Assembly (NCBI GenBank): GCA_036924835.1 | Contig: JBAGRR010000001.1 | Location: forward strand, 3,859,001 to 3,923,000 | Length of the DNA: 64,000 nt | Source of the DNA: Nitrobacteraceae bacterium AZCC 1564 | Lineage (GTDB): Bacteria > Pseudomonadota > Alphaproteobacteria > Rhizobiales > Xanthobacteraceae | Reading direction: 5' to 3' | Shown: one piece after another, positions 1 through 8,349 of the stretch | How the letters are laid out: each line of letters begins with the position of its first letter | Position numbering within the stretch: the stretch's first letter is position 1 | The notes under the pieces: generated by a model | What the model was told of the DNA's origin: nothing | Seen by the model: only the letters and a program-made list of their open reading frames with translations | Databases searched by the model: none | Program-made: the position numbers and the translations under genes

Positions 1-111
1 ATCCTGCAACAACGCGGGACCACGAGGGCCGGCAGTCTGGATGTTGATGTTGTCTGAAACCGGCGCTCCGGATGCATGGGTCAACGGTGGGCGTTTGGGT
101 ACATCAGTCAT
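1..111 (-). CDS. Catalase, N-terminal fragment (runs off the left edge)
   Basis: Only the first 37 codons are in the window. The reverse strand opens with ATG at 111 and reads through to base 1 without a stop. The visible peptide contains [20 protein letters not shown] followed by ALLQD, the signature start of monofunctional haem catalases (usually PVSDNQNSLTAGPRGP..LLQD). The family converts hydrogen peroxide to water and oxygen in the cytoplasm. The haem and active-site residues lie outside the window, so clade and integrity cannot be judged. It lies downstream of, and in the same direction as, the agmatinase-like gene, with a strong hairpin between them, so it is probably a separate transcription unit. 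Confidence 0.85.
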   Translation of the reverse strand, partial: MTDVPKRPPLTHASGAPVSDNINIQTAGPRGPALLQD

Positions 112-155
112 TGGATTAGTTCCGATCGTGTCATGAATGGATTGGTTGGCCGAGC

Positions 156-194
156 CGCCGCTGTGCCGAACTGGGCGTTTCCGGCACAGCGGCG
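156..194 (-). terminator. Hairpin terminator after the agmatinase-like gene
   Basis: Perfect 13-bp inverted repeat (156-168 with 182-194, core GCCGCTGTGCCG) around a 13-nt loop. It lies just past the stop of the reverse-strand agmatinase-like gene (stop at 200) and before the catalase start. There is no clear T-run after it, so efficiency is uncertain. Confidence 0.6.
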
Positions 195-199
195 CTCAA

Positions 200-1180
200 T
201 CACGCGCGTCGCTTGGCCCGCTCGTGAAAGATTGATCCGATGAAGTCGAGGCTTGTCCGTGCGGCGAGCAGCGCGGTGATTCCGGAAGGGTCGTAAGGCG
301 GCGACACTTCGACGAAATCAGCGCCGACGACTTCGAACCGCTTTGCAACTTCGCGTAGGATCTCCTTGCCTTCATAGTAGGTGAACCCGCCGTGGCTGAT
401 TGTGGCCGTTCCCGGAGCGATCGAGGGATCGAAACTGTCGATGTCGATCGAGACGTAGACACGCTCGCCATCGGGAATGTGAGCCAACGAGGCGGCTGCG
501 CCCTGCGCCCGCAGCTTTCGCAAGGGAACGACATGAGTGCCGTAAGCCTTTGCAGCTTCCCAGTCCTTGCGGCTAACCGAGGCCATGTTGTGCGGACCGA
601 GCGTCGTGATGCCTTTCACATGGGACATTTCGGACGCGCGGCGCATCGGGCTTCCATGGCCCCATGAGATGCCGTTTCGCTCGTTGATGAAGTCGAAGTG
701 AGCGTCGAGATGGACGATGTGGATCGGCTTCTCGTTGGAGTAGGCGGCGACCGTCGCCATTGTGATGGAGTGATCGCCACCGAGAATGTAAGGCATCGTC
801 TTCGCATCGAGCAGCGCGCGCACCGCCTGCTCGGCATTGGCGAGACTCCGCTTGGTGTCGGCATAGATGACATCGCTGTCGCCGGCATCGACGATCTTCA
901 CCTCATCGGCAGTCAGGTAGGTGACTTCGTCTTCAAAGTCGAAGACGCCTTCCGGTCCGAATCCGTGGAACATGGAAACTTCGCGAATGGAACGTGGCCC
1001 AAAGCGAGTGCCGACCCGATAGCTCGAGGCGGTATCGATGGGGATACCCAGCACCGCCACATCGGCGCCATCGAGCTTGTCCCAATCCTGGCAGGCAGGC
1101 TGACCGGCGAAAGTCGCCAGACCCACAAACGGCAAGTTCATTCGGTCCGGCGTATTGCGGCTGATGTGATCGTTGATCAT
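200..1180 (-). CDS. Agmatinase/ureohydrolase family protein
   Basis: A 326-aa arginase/agmatinase-fold enzyme. This family hydrolyses guanidino compounds such as agmatine, releasing urea, at a binuclear Mn centre. The metal motifs are all visible: GGDHS (residues 134-138), DAHFD (159-163) and SIDIDSFDP (244-252). Length fits the family (about 300-350 aa). The ATG at 1180 is preceded by GGAAAGGA. It follows a glutathione S-transferase gene on the same strand by 38 bp, so the two are probably co-transcribed. A GlxA-type regulator is transcribed away from this pair. Substrate is not certain; guanidinobutyrase or guanidinopropionase activity is equally compatible. Confidence 0.85.
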   Translation of the reverse strand: MINDHISRNTPDRMNLPFVGLATFAGQPACQDWDKLDGADVAVLGIPIDTASSYRVGTRFGPRSIREVSMFHGFGPEGVFDFEDEVTYLTADEVKIVDAGDSDVIYADTKRSLANAEQAVRALLDAKTMPYILGGDHSITMATVAAYSNEKPIHIVHLDAHFDFINERNGISWGHGSPMRRASEMSHVKGITTLGPHNMASVSRKDWEAAKAYGTHVVPLRKLRAQGAAASLAHIPDGERVYVSIDIDSFDPSIAPGTATISHGGFTYYEGKEILREVAKRFEVVGADFVEVSPPYDPSGITALLAARTSLDFIGSIFHERAKRRA

Positions 1181-1219
1181 TGTCGTGTCCTTTCCGAAAG
1201 GGAATTCAGACTGCGTTGC

Positions 1220-1861
1220 TCAGGAGATCTCGTCCGTAATGCCTTGGGCTTCATAGGCACGGCGTACCGAAGGGAGAGCGGTGACTTTGTCGAGCAGCTT
1301 CGCGATGTTCGGACGTAAGCGTGGCGGCTTCGTCATCGGGCGTGCCCAGCGGCAAAGCATCACGAAGTAAAAATCGACAGCGCTCAGCGTATTACCGAGG
1401 AACAGTGGTCCGTTTGCGCTGAGATGCTTCTCGATCACATCCAGAAAGACGCTTGCGCGTGCTTCGGCTCCGCGTCTCACAACCTCAGTCGCTTCCGCGT
1501 TGTTGCCAGTGAGACGATCCGGATACTGATAGATCATCAGCTCTTCCTGAAGCGAGTTGGTCAGGAAGATCAGCCATTGATTGAATTTCGACCGCTCCGG
1601 CGTGCCGACTTTGGGAGCGAGGCCGGCCTGAGGATTTTGATCGAGCAGGTGCAGCACAATGGCGGCCGCTTCGAACAGCGCGAGATTGCCGTCGACCAGC
1701 GTCGGAATGCGGCCGTTCGGATTGATCTTCAGATATTCCTTGGATTTTTGCGCATTGACCGCGCGGTCGACGAACTTAAGCTCGTAACTAGCTCCCATTT
1801 CTTCCAGCACCATGTGGGGCGCCGCACTGGCGTTCGCTGGGTAGTAGTGGAGTTGGTACAT
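1220..1861 (-). CDS. Glutathione S-transferase family protein
   Basis: A 213-aa cytosolic GST. The thioredoxin-like N-terminal domain begins MYQLHYYPANASAAPHM, the cis-proline loop is in INPNGRIPTLVDG, and a glutathione gamma-glutamyl site is in LFEAAAIVLHLL. An all-helical C-terminal domain follows. The reading frame could be extended 10 codons upstream, but the ATG at 1861 is chosen because GAGGAG sits 5-10 nt before it and the thioredoxin fold begins there. It probably forms an operon with the downstream agmatinase-like gene. The physiological substrate cannot be told from sequence. Confidence 0.85.
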   Translation of the reverse strand: MYQLHYYPANASAAPHMVLEEMGASYELKFVDRAVNAQKSKEYLKINPNGRIPTLVDGNLALFEAAAIVLHLLDQNPQAGLAPKVGTPERSKFNQWLIFLTNSLQEELMIYQYPDRLTGNNAEATEVVRRGAEARASVFLDVIEKHLSANGPLFLGNTLSAVDFYFVMLCRWARPMTKPPRLRPNIAKLLDKVTALPSVRRAYEAQGITDEIS

Positions 1862-2019
1862 CGGACTGCTCCTCAACAATTTCGATGGCATGAACGTAGG
1901 CCTGTGCTAGGTTGGCCACAATCGCGGCAATCCGACGATTCAGGCCAAAGGCGCGACGGATCTAGCCGCAGCGTTTTTTCAGGCTTCGAGCCGAGAGGCA
2001 TTCCTGAAAGGAGTGAGGG

Positions 2020-2994
2020 ATGAGTACGAAGTCGGCGCGGAAACCAATTGCCATCGTGGTGCCGCCTTGTGCGCAGTCGCTGGATGTTTCAGGTCCGCTC
2101 GATGCGTTTCTGGAAGCGAATCGCCAATCCAAGAACGGCGCGGCGTACGATGTCCGCCTCATATCGACAGGTGTGGATCGCACGGTGCGGGCCGGGGGCC
2201 TGTCGATTGTTGCCGATACGTCCATTGCCGATGACAACAAACCGATCGACACGCTGCTTGTCGCAGGCACACCGGATTACGCGCAGGCTTATTCCAGCGA
2301 CCAGCTTGCCGCCTGGCTGCGCCGTCGCGCACCAAAGTCCCGGCGATACGGTTCGGTGTGTACCGGTGCATTCTTCCTTGGCGCGGCAGGCCTGCTGGAT
2401 GGACTGCACGCAACCACGCATTGGCAGCACGCGATGGAATTGGCCGAGCGCTTTCCAGCCGCGAAGGTCATTCCCGACCAGATCTATATTCAGGACGGCG
2501 CGCTCTACACATCCGCAGGCGTCACGGCGGGAATCGATCTCGCCTTGAAGCTCATTGAAGACGACTATGGACGAGACCTTGCGCTGATGGTGGCGCGGCG
2601 CCTGGTGGTGTTTCTTAAGCGCCCCGGCGGTCAATCGCAATTCAGCGCGCATCTTGCCGCGCAGGTCGCAGACGAGGGACGCATCCAGGCGGTGCAGCAC
2701 TGGATTCTGGATCATCTCTCGCTTGATCTGACCCTTGCATCTCTCGCCGCGCGCGCCGCGATGAGCGTGCGCAACTTTACCCGCGTCTTCCAGAGCGAGA
2801 CTGGCATCACGCCGGCAGACTTTGTCGAGATGGCGCGTGTCGATGCCGCACGGCGATTGCTTGAAGACAGTGAAACGCCGCTGCAGCGGGTAGCGTCGCG
2901 GTGTGGGTTCTCAAGTCCGGACACGATGCGGCGAGCCTTCTTGAGACGCATTGGCATTGGCCCGAGCGATTATCGGGAGCGGTTCCAGGGATAA
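2020..2994 (+). CDS. GlxA family transcriptional regulator (DJ-1/PfpI-like domain plus AraC HTH)
   Basis: A 324-aa two-domain regulator. Residues about 10-190 form a DJ-1/PfpI-like domain with the nucleophile-elbow region GSVCTGAFFLGAAGLLDG (Cys114) and ATTHW. Residues about 220-320 are an AraC-type double helix-turn-helix (SVRNFTRVFQSETGITPADF, then SRCGFSSPDTMRRAFLRRIG). GlxA regulators act in the cytoplasm and usually control neighbouring catabolic genes. The 158-bp space to the divergently transcribed GST-agmatinase pair suggests it controls that pair. The start at 2020 is preceded by AAAGGAGTGAGGG. Confidence 0.88.
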   Translation: MSTKSARKPIAIVVPPCAQSLDVSGPLDAFLEANRQSKNGAAYDVRLISTGVDRTVRAGGLSIVADTSIADDNKPIDTLLVAGTPDYAQAYSSDQLAAWLRRRAPKSRRYGSVCTGAFFLGAAGLLDGLHATTHWQHAMELAERFPAAKVIPDQIYIQDGALYTSAGVTAGIDLALKLIEDDYGRDLALMVARRLVVFLKRPGGQSQFSAHLAAQVADEGRIQAVQHWILDHLSLDLTLASLAARAAMSVRNFTRVFQSETGITPADFVEMARVDAARRLLEDSETPLQRVASRCGFSSPDTMRRAFLRRIGIGPSDYRERFQG

Positions 2995-3003
2995 ATTGCG
3001 CCG

Positions 3004-3054
3004 TTGACATTATGGATCGATTGCTCCATATTTATGGAGCAAACGATCCATAAT
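3004..3054 (+). promoter_or_regulatory. Promoter with two tandem TetR-type operator dyads
   Basis: TTGACA (3004-3009) with CATATT 17 bp later (3027-3032) looks like a sigma-70 promoter. Two copies of a 20-bp dyad, TATGGA-N8-TCCATA, lie at 3011-3030 and 3033-3052, 22 bp centre to centre. Seen as a whole, 3009-3029 and 3034-3054 are an inverted repeat matching at 20 of 21 positions. The dyads cover the spacer, the -10 and the start region, as expected for autorepression by the TetR protein encoded 14 bp downstream. Confidence 0.8.
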
Positions 3055-3068
3055 CAGGTGCGCGTCCG

Positions 3069-3683
3069 ATGGCGAGACCCCGGGAATTTGACGAAGCGAA
3101 AGTGCTGGAAGCAGCAGGGGCTGTGTTCTGGGCCAAAGGCTTTGAAGCCACAAGTACGCGCGATCTCACGGAGTGCACCGGCCTTACACAAAGCAGTATC
3201 TACGCGGCGTTCGGCGACAAACGCGGAATTTTCCTGCGGTCCCTGCAGCACTATCTCGACAGCATTCTTCTGGAGCGGATCGTTCGTCTCGAAACGACGA
3301 AATCCCCGGGACAGGCGATAGTCGGATTCTTCAAGGAGATCGTCGATCGATCACTGGCTGACGCACAGCACCGTGGCTGCATGCTGGTCAACGCTTCGCT
3401 CGAGGTGACGGCAGATGATCCCGACCTGCAACATTACGTCGCCGAGGAGACGGCGAAGATCGAACAGTTTTTCCTGCGCTGCGTGATCGCGGGACAAAAG
3501 AGCGGAGAGATACCTTCGGATTCGAATGCCGAGAATCACGCGCGCCATTTGCTGTCGGTGCTGCTCGGTCTGCGCGTCCTTGCCCGCATTCGTCCGGATA
3601 AAGACTTGTTGAATGGTCTCGTCGAGCCCGCGTTGGCCACGCTCGGTCTCGCGTGGCGTGCGGGAGATAGGAGGCGGTCGTGA
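3069..3683 (+). CDS. TetR/AcrR family transcriptional regulator
   Basis: A 204-aa TetR-family repressor. The N-terminal HTH spans residues about 8-50 (VFWAKGFEATSTRDLTE, then GLTQSSIYAAFGDKRGIF), followed by a ligand-binding helical domain. It sits directly behind the double TATGGA-N8-TCCATA operator, so autoregulation is likely. Its TGA overlaps the GTG start of the next gene (a GST), which makes translational coupling likely and the GST the obvious regulated target. The inducer is unknown. Confidence 0.9.
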   Translation: MARPREFDEAKVLEAAGAVFWAKGFEATSTRDLTECTGLTQSSIYAAFGDKRGIFLRSLQHYLDSILLERIVRLETTKSPGQAIVGFFKEIVDRSLADAQHRGCMLVNASLEVTADDPDLQHYVAEETAKIEQFFLRCVIAGQKSGEIPSDSNAENHARHLLSVLLGLRVLARIRPDKDLLNGLVEPALATLGLAWRAGDRRRS

Positions 3684-4381
3684 TTGATCTTTACTACTGG
3701 CCTACACCGAACGGTCACAAGATCACGATGTTCCTGGAAGAGGCCGGTCTCGATTACCGGATTCATCCCGTCGACATCAGTGCAGGCGATCAGTTCAAGC
3801 CGGAGTTTCTGGCGATATCGCCAAACAACCGGATGCCGGCGATGATCGATACTGCGCCGGCCGATGGCGGCGAGGCGATCAGTGTCTTCGAGTCGGGCGC
3901 TATCCTGATTTATCTCGCGGAAAAGACCGGCCGCTTTCTGCCGAATGATGTACGTGCGCGCAAAACGGTCTTGGAGTGGCTGTTCTGGCAGGTCGGCGGC
4001 CTGGGACCAATGGCCGGACAAAACCATCACTTTGGCCTCTATGCACACGAGAAGATCCCTTACGCGATCTCGCGCTATGTGAGTGAGACGAATCGCCTCT
4101 ATGGCGTGCTCAATCGTCAGTTGGCGAAGAATCTATTCGTGGCGGGGAATGAATACTCCATCGCGGATATGGCCGCCTATCCATGGATCGTGCCTTGGAA
4201 ACGCCAGCAGCAAAATCTCGATGAGTTTCCGCATCTGCGTCGCTGGTTCGATGCCGTCGCTGCGCGTCCTGGCACCATCCGCGCGTATGCGAAGGGCGAG
4301 CCTTACAGCAGCCGGCCAACGGTGACTGAGGCCGGAAAATCCATCCTGTTCGGTCAGACGGCAAAGGTTGTGACCAACTAA
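3680..4381 (+). CDS. Glutathione S-transferase family protein (YghU/Ure2-like)
   Basis: A 233-aa GST starting at a GTG that overlaps the TetR stop by 4 bp, with AGGAGG at 3669-3674. The N-terminal motif LYYWPTPNGHKITMFLEEAG, NNRMPAMIDT and VFESGAILIYLAEKTGRF place it in the Ure2p-like/YghU group, which often reduces peroxides or disulfides with glutathione. WLFWQVGGLGPMAGQ is also typical of that group. Coupling to a TetR repressor suggests induction by an electrophile or other toxic compound; that is inference. Confidence 0.87.
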   Translation: MIDLYYWPTPNGHKITMFLEEAGLDYRIHPVDISAGDQFKPEFLAISPNNRMPAMIDTAPADGGEAISVFESGAILIYLAEKTGRFLPNDVRARKTVLEWLFWQVGGLGPMAGQNHHFGLYAHEKIPYAISRYVSETNRLYGVLNRQLAKNLFVAGNEYSIADMAAYPWIVPWKRQQQNLDEFPHLRRWFDAVAARPGTIRAYAKGEPYSSRPTVTEAGKSILFGQTAKVVTN

Positions 4382-4479
4382 CAATTTCGCTCAACGTCCG
4401 GGCAAGCCAACGAGGCGGTTTTGACTGCCGCGAGCCTGCTCGGCTGCTTCGCTGATATCAAAAGAGGCTTGCAAAGATC

Positions 4480-5151
4480 ATGTTGAATAGACGCACGTTT
4501 GTGTTCGGAGCGCCGGTCGTCCTCGGCGGGTGCGTGACACAAGAGGGGCCGAAATTCGGAGGGCTCGAAATCGGGCCTGATTCCCACTACGCCTCCATGT
4601 ATGGCGCGATCACCACGGAGCCGTTTCCCGTTGATGCGGTCGAGCTCGGTAGGGTGGATCCGAAATTCTATCGTCGCGAGGTGGCTTACTCGACGAACGA
4701 AATGCCCGGAACGATCGTCGTCGATCCGCACCATCGCTACGCTTATCTGATCCTGAAAGGTGGCCGCGCGCTCCGTTACGGCGTTGGTGTGGGCAAGCAG
4801 GAAGCTTTCAATTTTCAGGGCGCAGCCATTATAGCGCGCAAGGCCGAGTGGCCGCGCTGGGTGCCGACACCGGATATGATCAAGCGTGAGCCCAAACGTT
4901 ACGGTCCTTATGCCGGTGGGATGAACGGTGGTTCTGGAAATCCGTTGGGACCGCGTGCGCTTTATCTCTACGCCGATGGACGGGACACCTATTACCGGTT
5001 GCATGGCACCGTCGAGCCCTGGACGATTGGCACGATGGTTTCATCCGGCTGTGTGCGCTTCATGAATCAGGACATCATCGATCTCTATAATCGCGTGCCG
5101 GTTGGCACAAAGGTCGTTGTGCTTCCTGCGCGCGGTGCCAATACGGCATAG
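4480..5151 (+). CDS. L,D-transpeptidase (YkuD domain), lipoprotein- or Tat-type leader
   Basis: A 223-aa envelope enzyme that forms 3-3 peptidoglycan cross-links or anchors proteins to peptidoglycan. The N-terminus NRRTFVFGAPVVLGGC has a twin Arg and a lipobox-like LGGC with Cys18, so it may be exported by Tat and lipidated. The YkuD catalytic motif is visible as HGTVEPW (His175) and SSGCVRF (nucleophile Cys191). Length and motif spacing fit single-domain family members. The gene stands alone between the GST and the MFS gene. Confidence 0.88.
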   Translation: MLNRRTFVFGAPVVLGGCVTQEGPKFGGLEIGPDSHYASMYGAITTEPFPVDAVELGRVDPKFYRREVAYSTNEMPGTIVVDPHHRYAYLILKGGRALRYGVGVGKQEAFNFQGAAIIARKAEWPRWVPTPDMIKREPKRYGPYAGGMNGGSGNPLGPRALYLYADGRDTYYRLHGTVEPWTIGTMVSSGCVRFMNQDIIDLYNRVPVGTKVVVLPARGANTA

Positions 5152-5168
5152 GCGGCCATCTTGCCGTT

Positions 5169-5187
5169 GCTTGCATTCGCTGCAAGC
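5169..5187 (+). terminator. Hairpin after the L,D-transpeptidase gene
   Basis: Perfect 7-bp stem GCTTGCA/TGCAAGC with loop TTCGC, 18 bp past the stop of the L,D-transpeptidase gene. No T-run follows, so this is a candidate only. Confidence 0.35.
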
Positions 5188-5294
5188 GGTTCGCCTCATC
5201 TCTGGTCCCGACCGTCTCAATCCCTGCGCGGCACGGCTGCCGCGCACGCGATCAATCATACCCACACCTCGGCTTGCCAACATTTGTGAAGGTC

Positions 5295-6509
5295 ATGTCA
5301 AACCACTCTCGTTCATTTACGCCAGCACAGATCGATCGTATTCAGGTGTGGCGATACATTTTTGCGGGGCTGTGCGCTGGTCTCGATAGCATCGGCCTGG
5401 CGCGGTTCGCCTTCACCCCGCTCATCCCGGAATTGATACGAGAGCACTGGTTTTCGACGTCTGCGGTCATTTACCTGGGAGCCGCGAATCTGGCCGGCTA
5501 TCTCGTCGGCGCACTGACAGGCCGGCCAATCGCAAGTCGATTGAATAACGAGCACACACTGCGCTTGATGATGCTGATCATCACTGCCGCCTTCCTGGCA
5601 TGTGCTACGCCATTGTCATTTGCCTGGTACTTTGGCTGGCGCTTCATGTCCGGGGTTGCAGGTGGTGTGGTGATGGTGCTTGTTGCCGCAACAGTGCTGC
5701 CGCATGTTCCCAAAGCCCGCAAGGGGACTGCCAGTGGTGCGATTTTTCTCGGGCTCGGCCTTGGCATCGCTGGCTCGGGAACGATCGTCCCGCTTCTGTT
5801 GAATTTTGGATTGAGCCAGACGTGGATTGGCTTGGCTGTAGTATCTGCAATGCTGACTGCCGTCAGCTGGTTCGCTTGGCCCTCATCGAAACTGAGTCCG
5901 GTTAGCGCGGCGGAGGACAGCGATCCCAGGGCACCCGCTCATTTCGATCCGCACATCGGTATTCTCTACGCGCAATATGCTTTGATGGCCGCTGGTGTTG
6001 TCGCGCCGATGGTCTTCCTCGTTGATTTCATCGCACGCGGTCTTGGTGCCGGCACGTATGTCGGGTCGATGTTCTGGATATGGTACGGTATTGGAGCAAT
6101 CGTCGGTCCTCCGCTCTATGGGTTTCTCGCAGACCGCATCGGGCCGCGTCCGACCGTAAGAGTTGTGGTGCTGATCCAGTCGCTGGTGCTTGCGGGTATC
6201 TATGTGGCGGACAGTCAGCTGCTTCTTGCTGTCCTCACGGTGGTCATCGGGACCTTTGCGCCTGGGATCGTACCGCTGATGCTGGCCCGGGTCCGGGAAT
6301 CGATCCCGCATGATGTGCACAAGCAGAATGTTGCATGGAGCCGAGCAACGATCCTTTCAGCGGCTGCGATGGCAATCGCCGGATATGCGTTCTCGGCCCT
6401 TTTTAATGCCAGCGGCGGTAATCACCGTCTCCAGTTTCTGACGGCCGCCTTGTTACTGGTCGTTGCGTTGTTCGGCGATCTCGGCAATCCGCTCAGAGCG
6501 CGCCGTTGA
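5295..6509 (+). CDS. MFS transporter, YbfB/YjiJ family
   Basis: A 404-aa integral inner-membrane protein with about 12 hydrophobic segments. The start FTPAQIDRIQVWRYIFAG..DSIGLARFAFTPLIP matches the YbfB/YjiJ (MFS_4) group, whose substrates are mostly unknown. An in-frame TTG at 5274 would add 7 residues; ATG at 5295 is preferred, with GAAGG close before it. No linked regulator or enzyme hints at a substrate. Confidence 0.85.
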   Translation: MSNHSRSFTPAQIDRIQVWRYIFAGLCAGLDSIGLARFAFTPLIPELIREHWFSTSAVIYLGAANLAGYLVGALTGRPIASRLNNEHTLRLMMLIITAAFLACATPLSFAWYFGWRFMSGVAGGVVMVLVAATVLPHVPKARKGTASGAIFLGLGLGIAGSGTIVPLLLNFGLSQTWIGLAVVSAMLTAVSWFAWPSSKLSPVSAAEDSDPRAPAHFDPHIGILYAQYALMAAGVVAPMVFLVDFIARGLGAGTYVGSMFWIWYGIGAIVGPPLYGFLADRIGPRPTVRVVVLIQSLVLAGIYVADSQLLLAVLTVVIGTFAPGIVPLMLARVRESIPHDVHKQNVAWSRATILSAAAMAIAGYAFSALFNASGGNHRLQFLTAALLLVVALFGDLGNPLRARR

Positions 6510-6660
6510 CATGCGGGCGGCCTCCGTATGACAAGCCGCGACGAATACAAGAGTTTCTGACGGAACTCCGGCTTGCAATCATTCTCGCGGAATGCCCTTC
6601 CGCTGATGCGTGACATAGCGTAAGTCCGGCCGCAAATGCTTTCCCGGACTTCGTGTGCAC

Positions 6661-8283
6661 ATGATTCGATTAGACAACATCAGCAAGCAAAATGGCCATC
6701 AGATCCTCTTCATTGAAGCCTCCGCAGCCCTTCAAAAAGGGGAGAAAATTGGGCTGGTAGGGCCTAACGGAGCCGGCAAGACGACGCTTTTCCGGATGAT
6801 CAACGGAGGGGAGCTTCCTGACGAAGGCCAGGTGGCGGTCGATCGAGGGGTGACCATTGGTTATTTCAGCCAGGATGTCGGAGAGATGTCCGGCCGCAGT
6901 GCTGTGTCCGAAGTGATGGACGGTGTCGGGCCGGTGAGTGCAGTGGCCATCGAGTTGAAGGAACTTGAAACCGCCATGGCGGATCCAGATCGTGCAGACG
7001 AAATGGATGACATCATCACGCGCTATGGAGAAGTGCAGGCCCGCTTCGAGGAACTGGATGGCTACGCCCTGGATGCGCGGGCGCGCGAGGTGCTGGCAGG
7101 ACTGGGCTTCAGTCAGGAAATGATGGATGGTGACGTAGGCGCGCTGTCCGGCGGATGGAAGATGCGTGTGGCGCTTGCTCGCATTCTTCTCATGCGCCCC
7201 GAAGTGATGTTGCTTGACGAACCGAGCAACCACCTCGACCTCGAAAGTCTGATTTGGCTGGAATCGTTCCTGAAGGGTTATGAGGGCGCGTTGCTCATGA
7301 CCTCGCACGATCGCGAATTCATGAATCGTATCGTCAACAAGATCGTGGAAATCGATGGCGGCTCGCTGACGACGTATTCGGGAGACTATGAGTTCTACGA
7401 GCAGCAGCGTGCGATGAACGAGAAGCAGCAGCAGGCGCAGTTCGAGCGTCAGCAGGCGATGCTGGCCAAGGAAATCAAATTCATCGAGCGATTCAAGGCG
7501 CGGGCTTCGCACGCTGCGCAGGTACAGAGTCGCGTCAAGAAGCTCGAGAAGATCGAGCGCGTCGAGCCGCCGAGGCGTCGCCAGACTGTCACATTCGAGT
7601 TCATGCCGGCCCCGCGCTCCGGTGAAGACGTGGTGACGCTGAAGAACGTCCACAAAAGCTATGGCAGCCGTACCATCTACGAAGGATTGGATTTTGCCGT
7701 GCGCCGCAGGGAGCGCTGGTGCGTGATGGGCATCAACGGCGCGGGCAAGTCCACGTTGCTGAAACTGGTGACGGGGACAGCGGAGCCAGATGACGGCAGC
7801 GTCGTTCTGGGGGGCAGCGTGAAGATGGGGTACTTCGCGCAGCATGCGATGGATCTCCTGGACGGTGAACGAACCGTATTCGAGCAGCTCGAGTATTCCT
7901 TTCCGCAGGCGGGGCAGGGCTCGTTGCGCGCGCTGGCCGGCTGCTTCGGATTCTCCGGCGATGACGTGGAGAAGCGATGCTGGGTGCTGTCGGGCGGTGA
8001 GAAAGCGCGACTGGTGATGGCGCAGATGCTCTACGATCCGCCGAACTTCCTGGTGCTGGACGAGCCGACCAACCACTTGGACATGGCGACGAAGGAAATG
8101 CTCATCAACGCGCTGTCAGAATATGAGGGGACGATGCTGTTCGTTTCCCACGATCGGCATTTTCTCGCAGCATTGTCCAATCGCGTGTTGGAGCTGACGC
8201 CGGAGGGCGTCCACAAATACGGCGGGGGTTACACGGAATACGTGGAGCGCACTGGCCAGGAAGCTCCCGGCCTGCGGAGCTAA
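6661..8283 (+). CDS. ABC-F family ATP-binding protein (ribosome-associated type)
   Basis: A 540-aa soluble protein with two ABC ATPase domains and no membrane segment. Domain 1 has Walker A GPNGAGKTT (34-42), signature LSGGWKMRVALA and Walker B VMLLDEPSNHLD. Domain 2 has GINGAGKST, LSGGEKARLVMAQ and FLVLDEPTNHLD. A charged linker rich in Glu, Gln and Arg (YEQQRAMNEKQQQAQFERQQ) lies between them. ABC-F proteins act on the ribosomal E site in translation control or antibiotic protection. A GTG two codons upstream is also possible; ATG 6661 gives the usual N-terminus MIRLDNISK. Confidence 0.9.
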   Translation: MIRLDNISKQNGHQILFIEASAALQKGEKIGLVGPNGAGKTTLFRMINGGELPDEGQVAVDRGVTIGYFSQDVGEMSGRSAVSEVMDGVGPVSAVAIELKELETAMADPDRADEMDDIITRYGEVQARFEELDGYALDARAREVLAGLGFSQEMMDGDVGALSGGWKMRVALARILLMRPEVMLLDEPSNHLDLESLIWLESFLKGYEGALLMTSHDREFMNRIVNKIVEIDGGSLTTYSGDYEFYEQQRAMNEKQQQAQFERQQAMLAKEIKFIERFKARASHAAQVQSRVKKLEKIERVEPPRRRQTVTFEFMPAPRSGEDVVTLKNVHKSYGSRTIYEGLDFAVRRRERWCVMGINGAGKSTLLKLVTGTAEPDDGSVVLGGSVKMGYFAQHAMDLLDGERTVFEQLEYSFPQAGQGSLRALAGCFGFSGDDVEKRCWVLSGGEKARLVMAQMLYDPPNFLVLDEPTNHLDMATKEMLINALSEYEGTMLFVSHDRHFLAALSNRVLELTPEGVHKYGGGYTEYVERTGQEAPGLRS

Positions 8284-8307
8284 TTCTGAGATTTGCCGTT
8301 GATTATC

Positions 8308-8333
8308 GTGTGACGCCCTCCCCGGCGTCACAC
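8308..8333. terminator. Bidirectional hairpin terminator between convergent genes
   Basis: Perfect 10-bp stem GTGTGACGCC/GGCGTCACAC with a 6-nt loop CTCCCC. It lies in the 66-bp space between the ABC-F gene and the convergent hydrolase gene and probably serves both. Confidence 0.7.
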
Positions 8334-8349
8334 TCGTTTCGAAATCGAC

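Noticed and set aside
6670..8076. Long open frame (468 codons) antisense to the ABC-F gene
   Set aside because: A shadow frame from GC-rich codon bias; the forward strand shows complete Walker and signature motifs.
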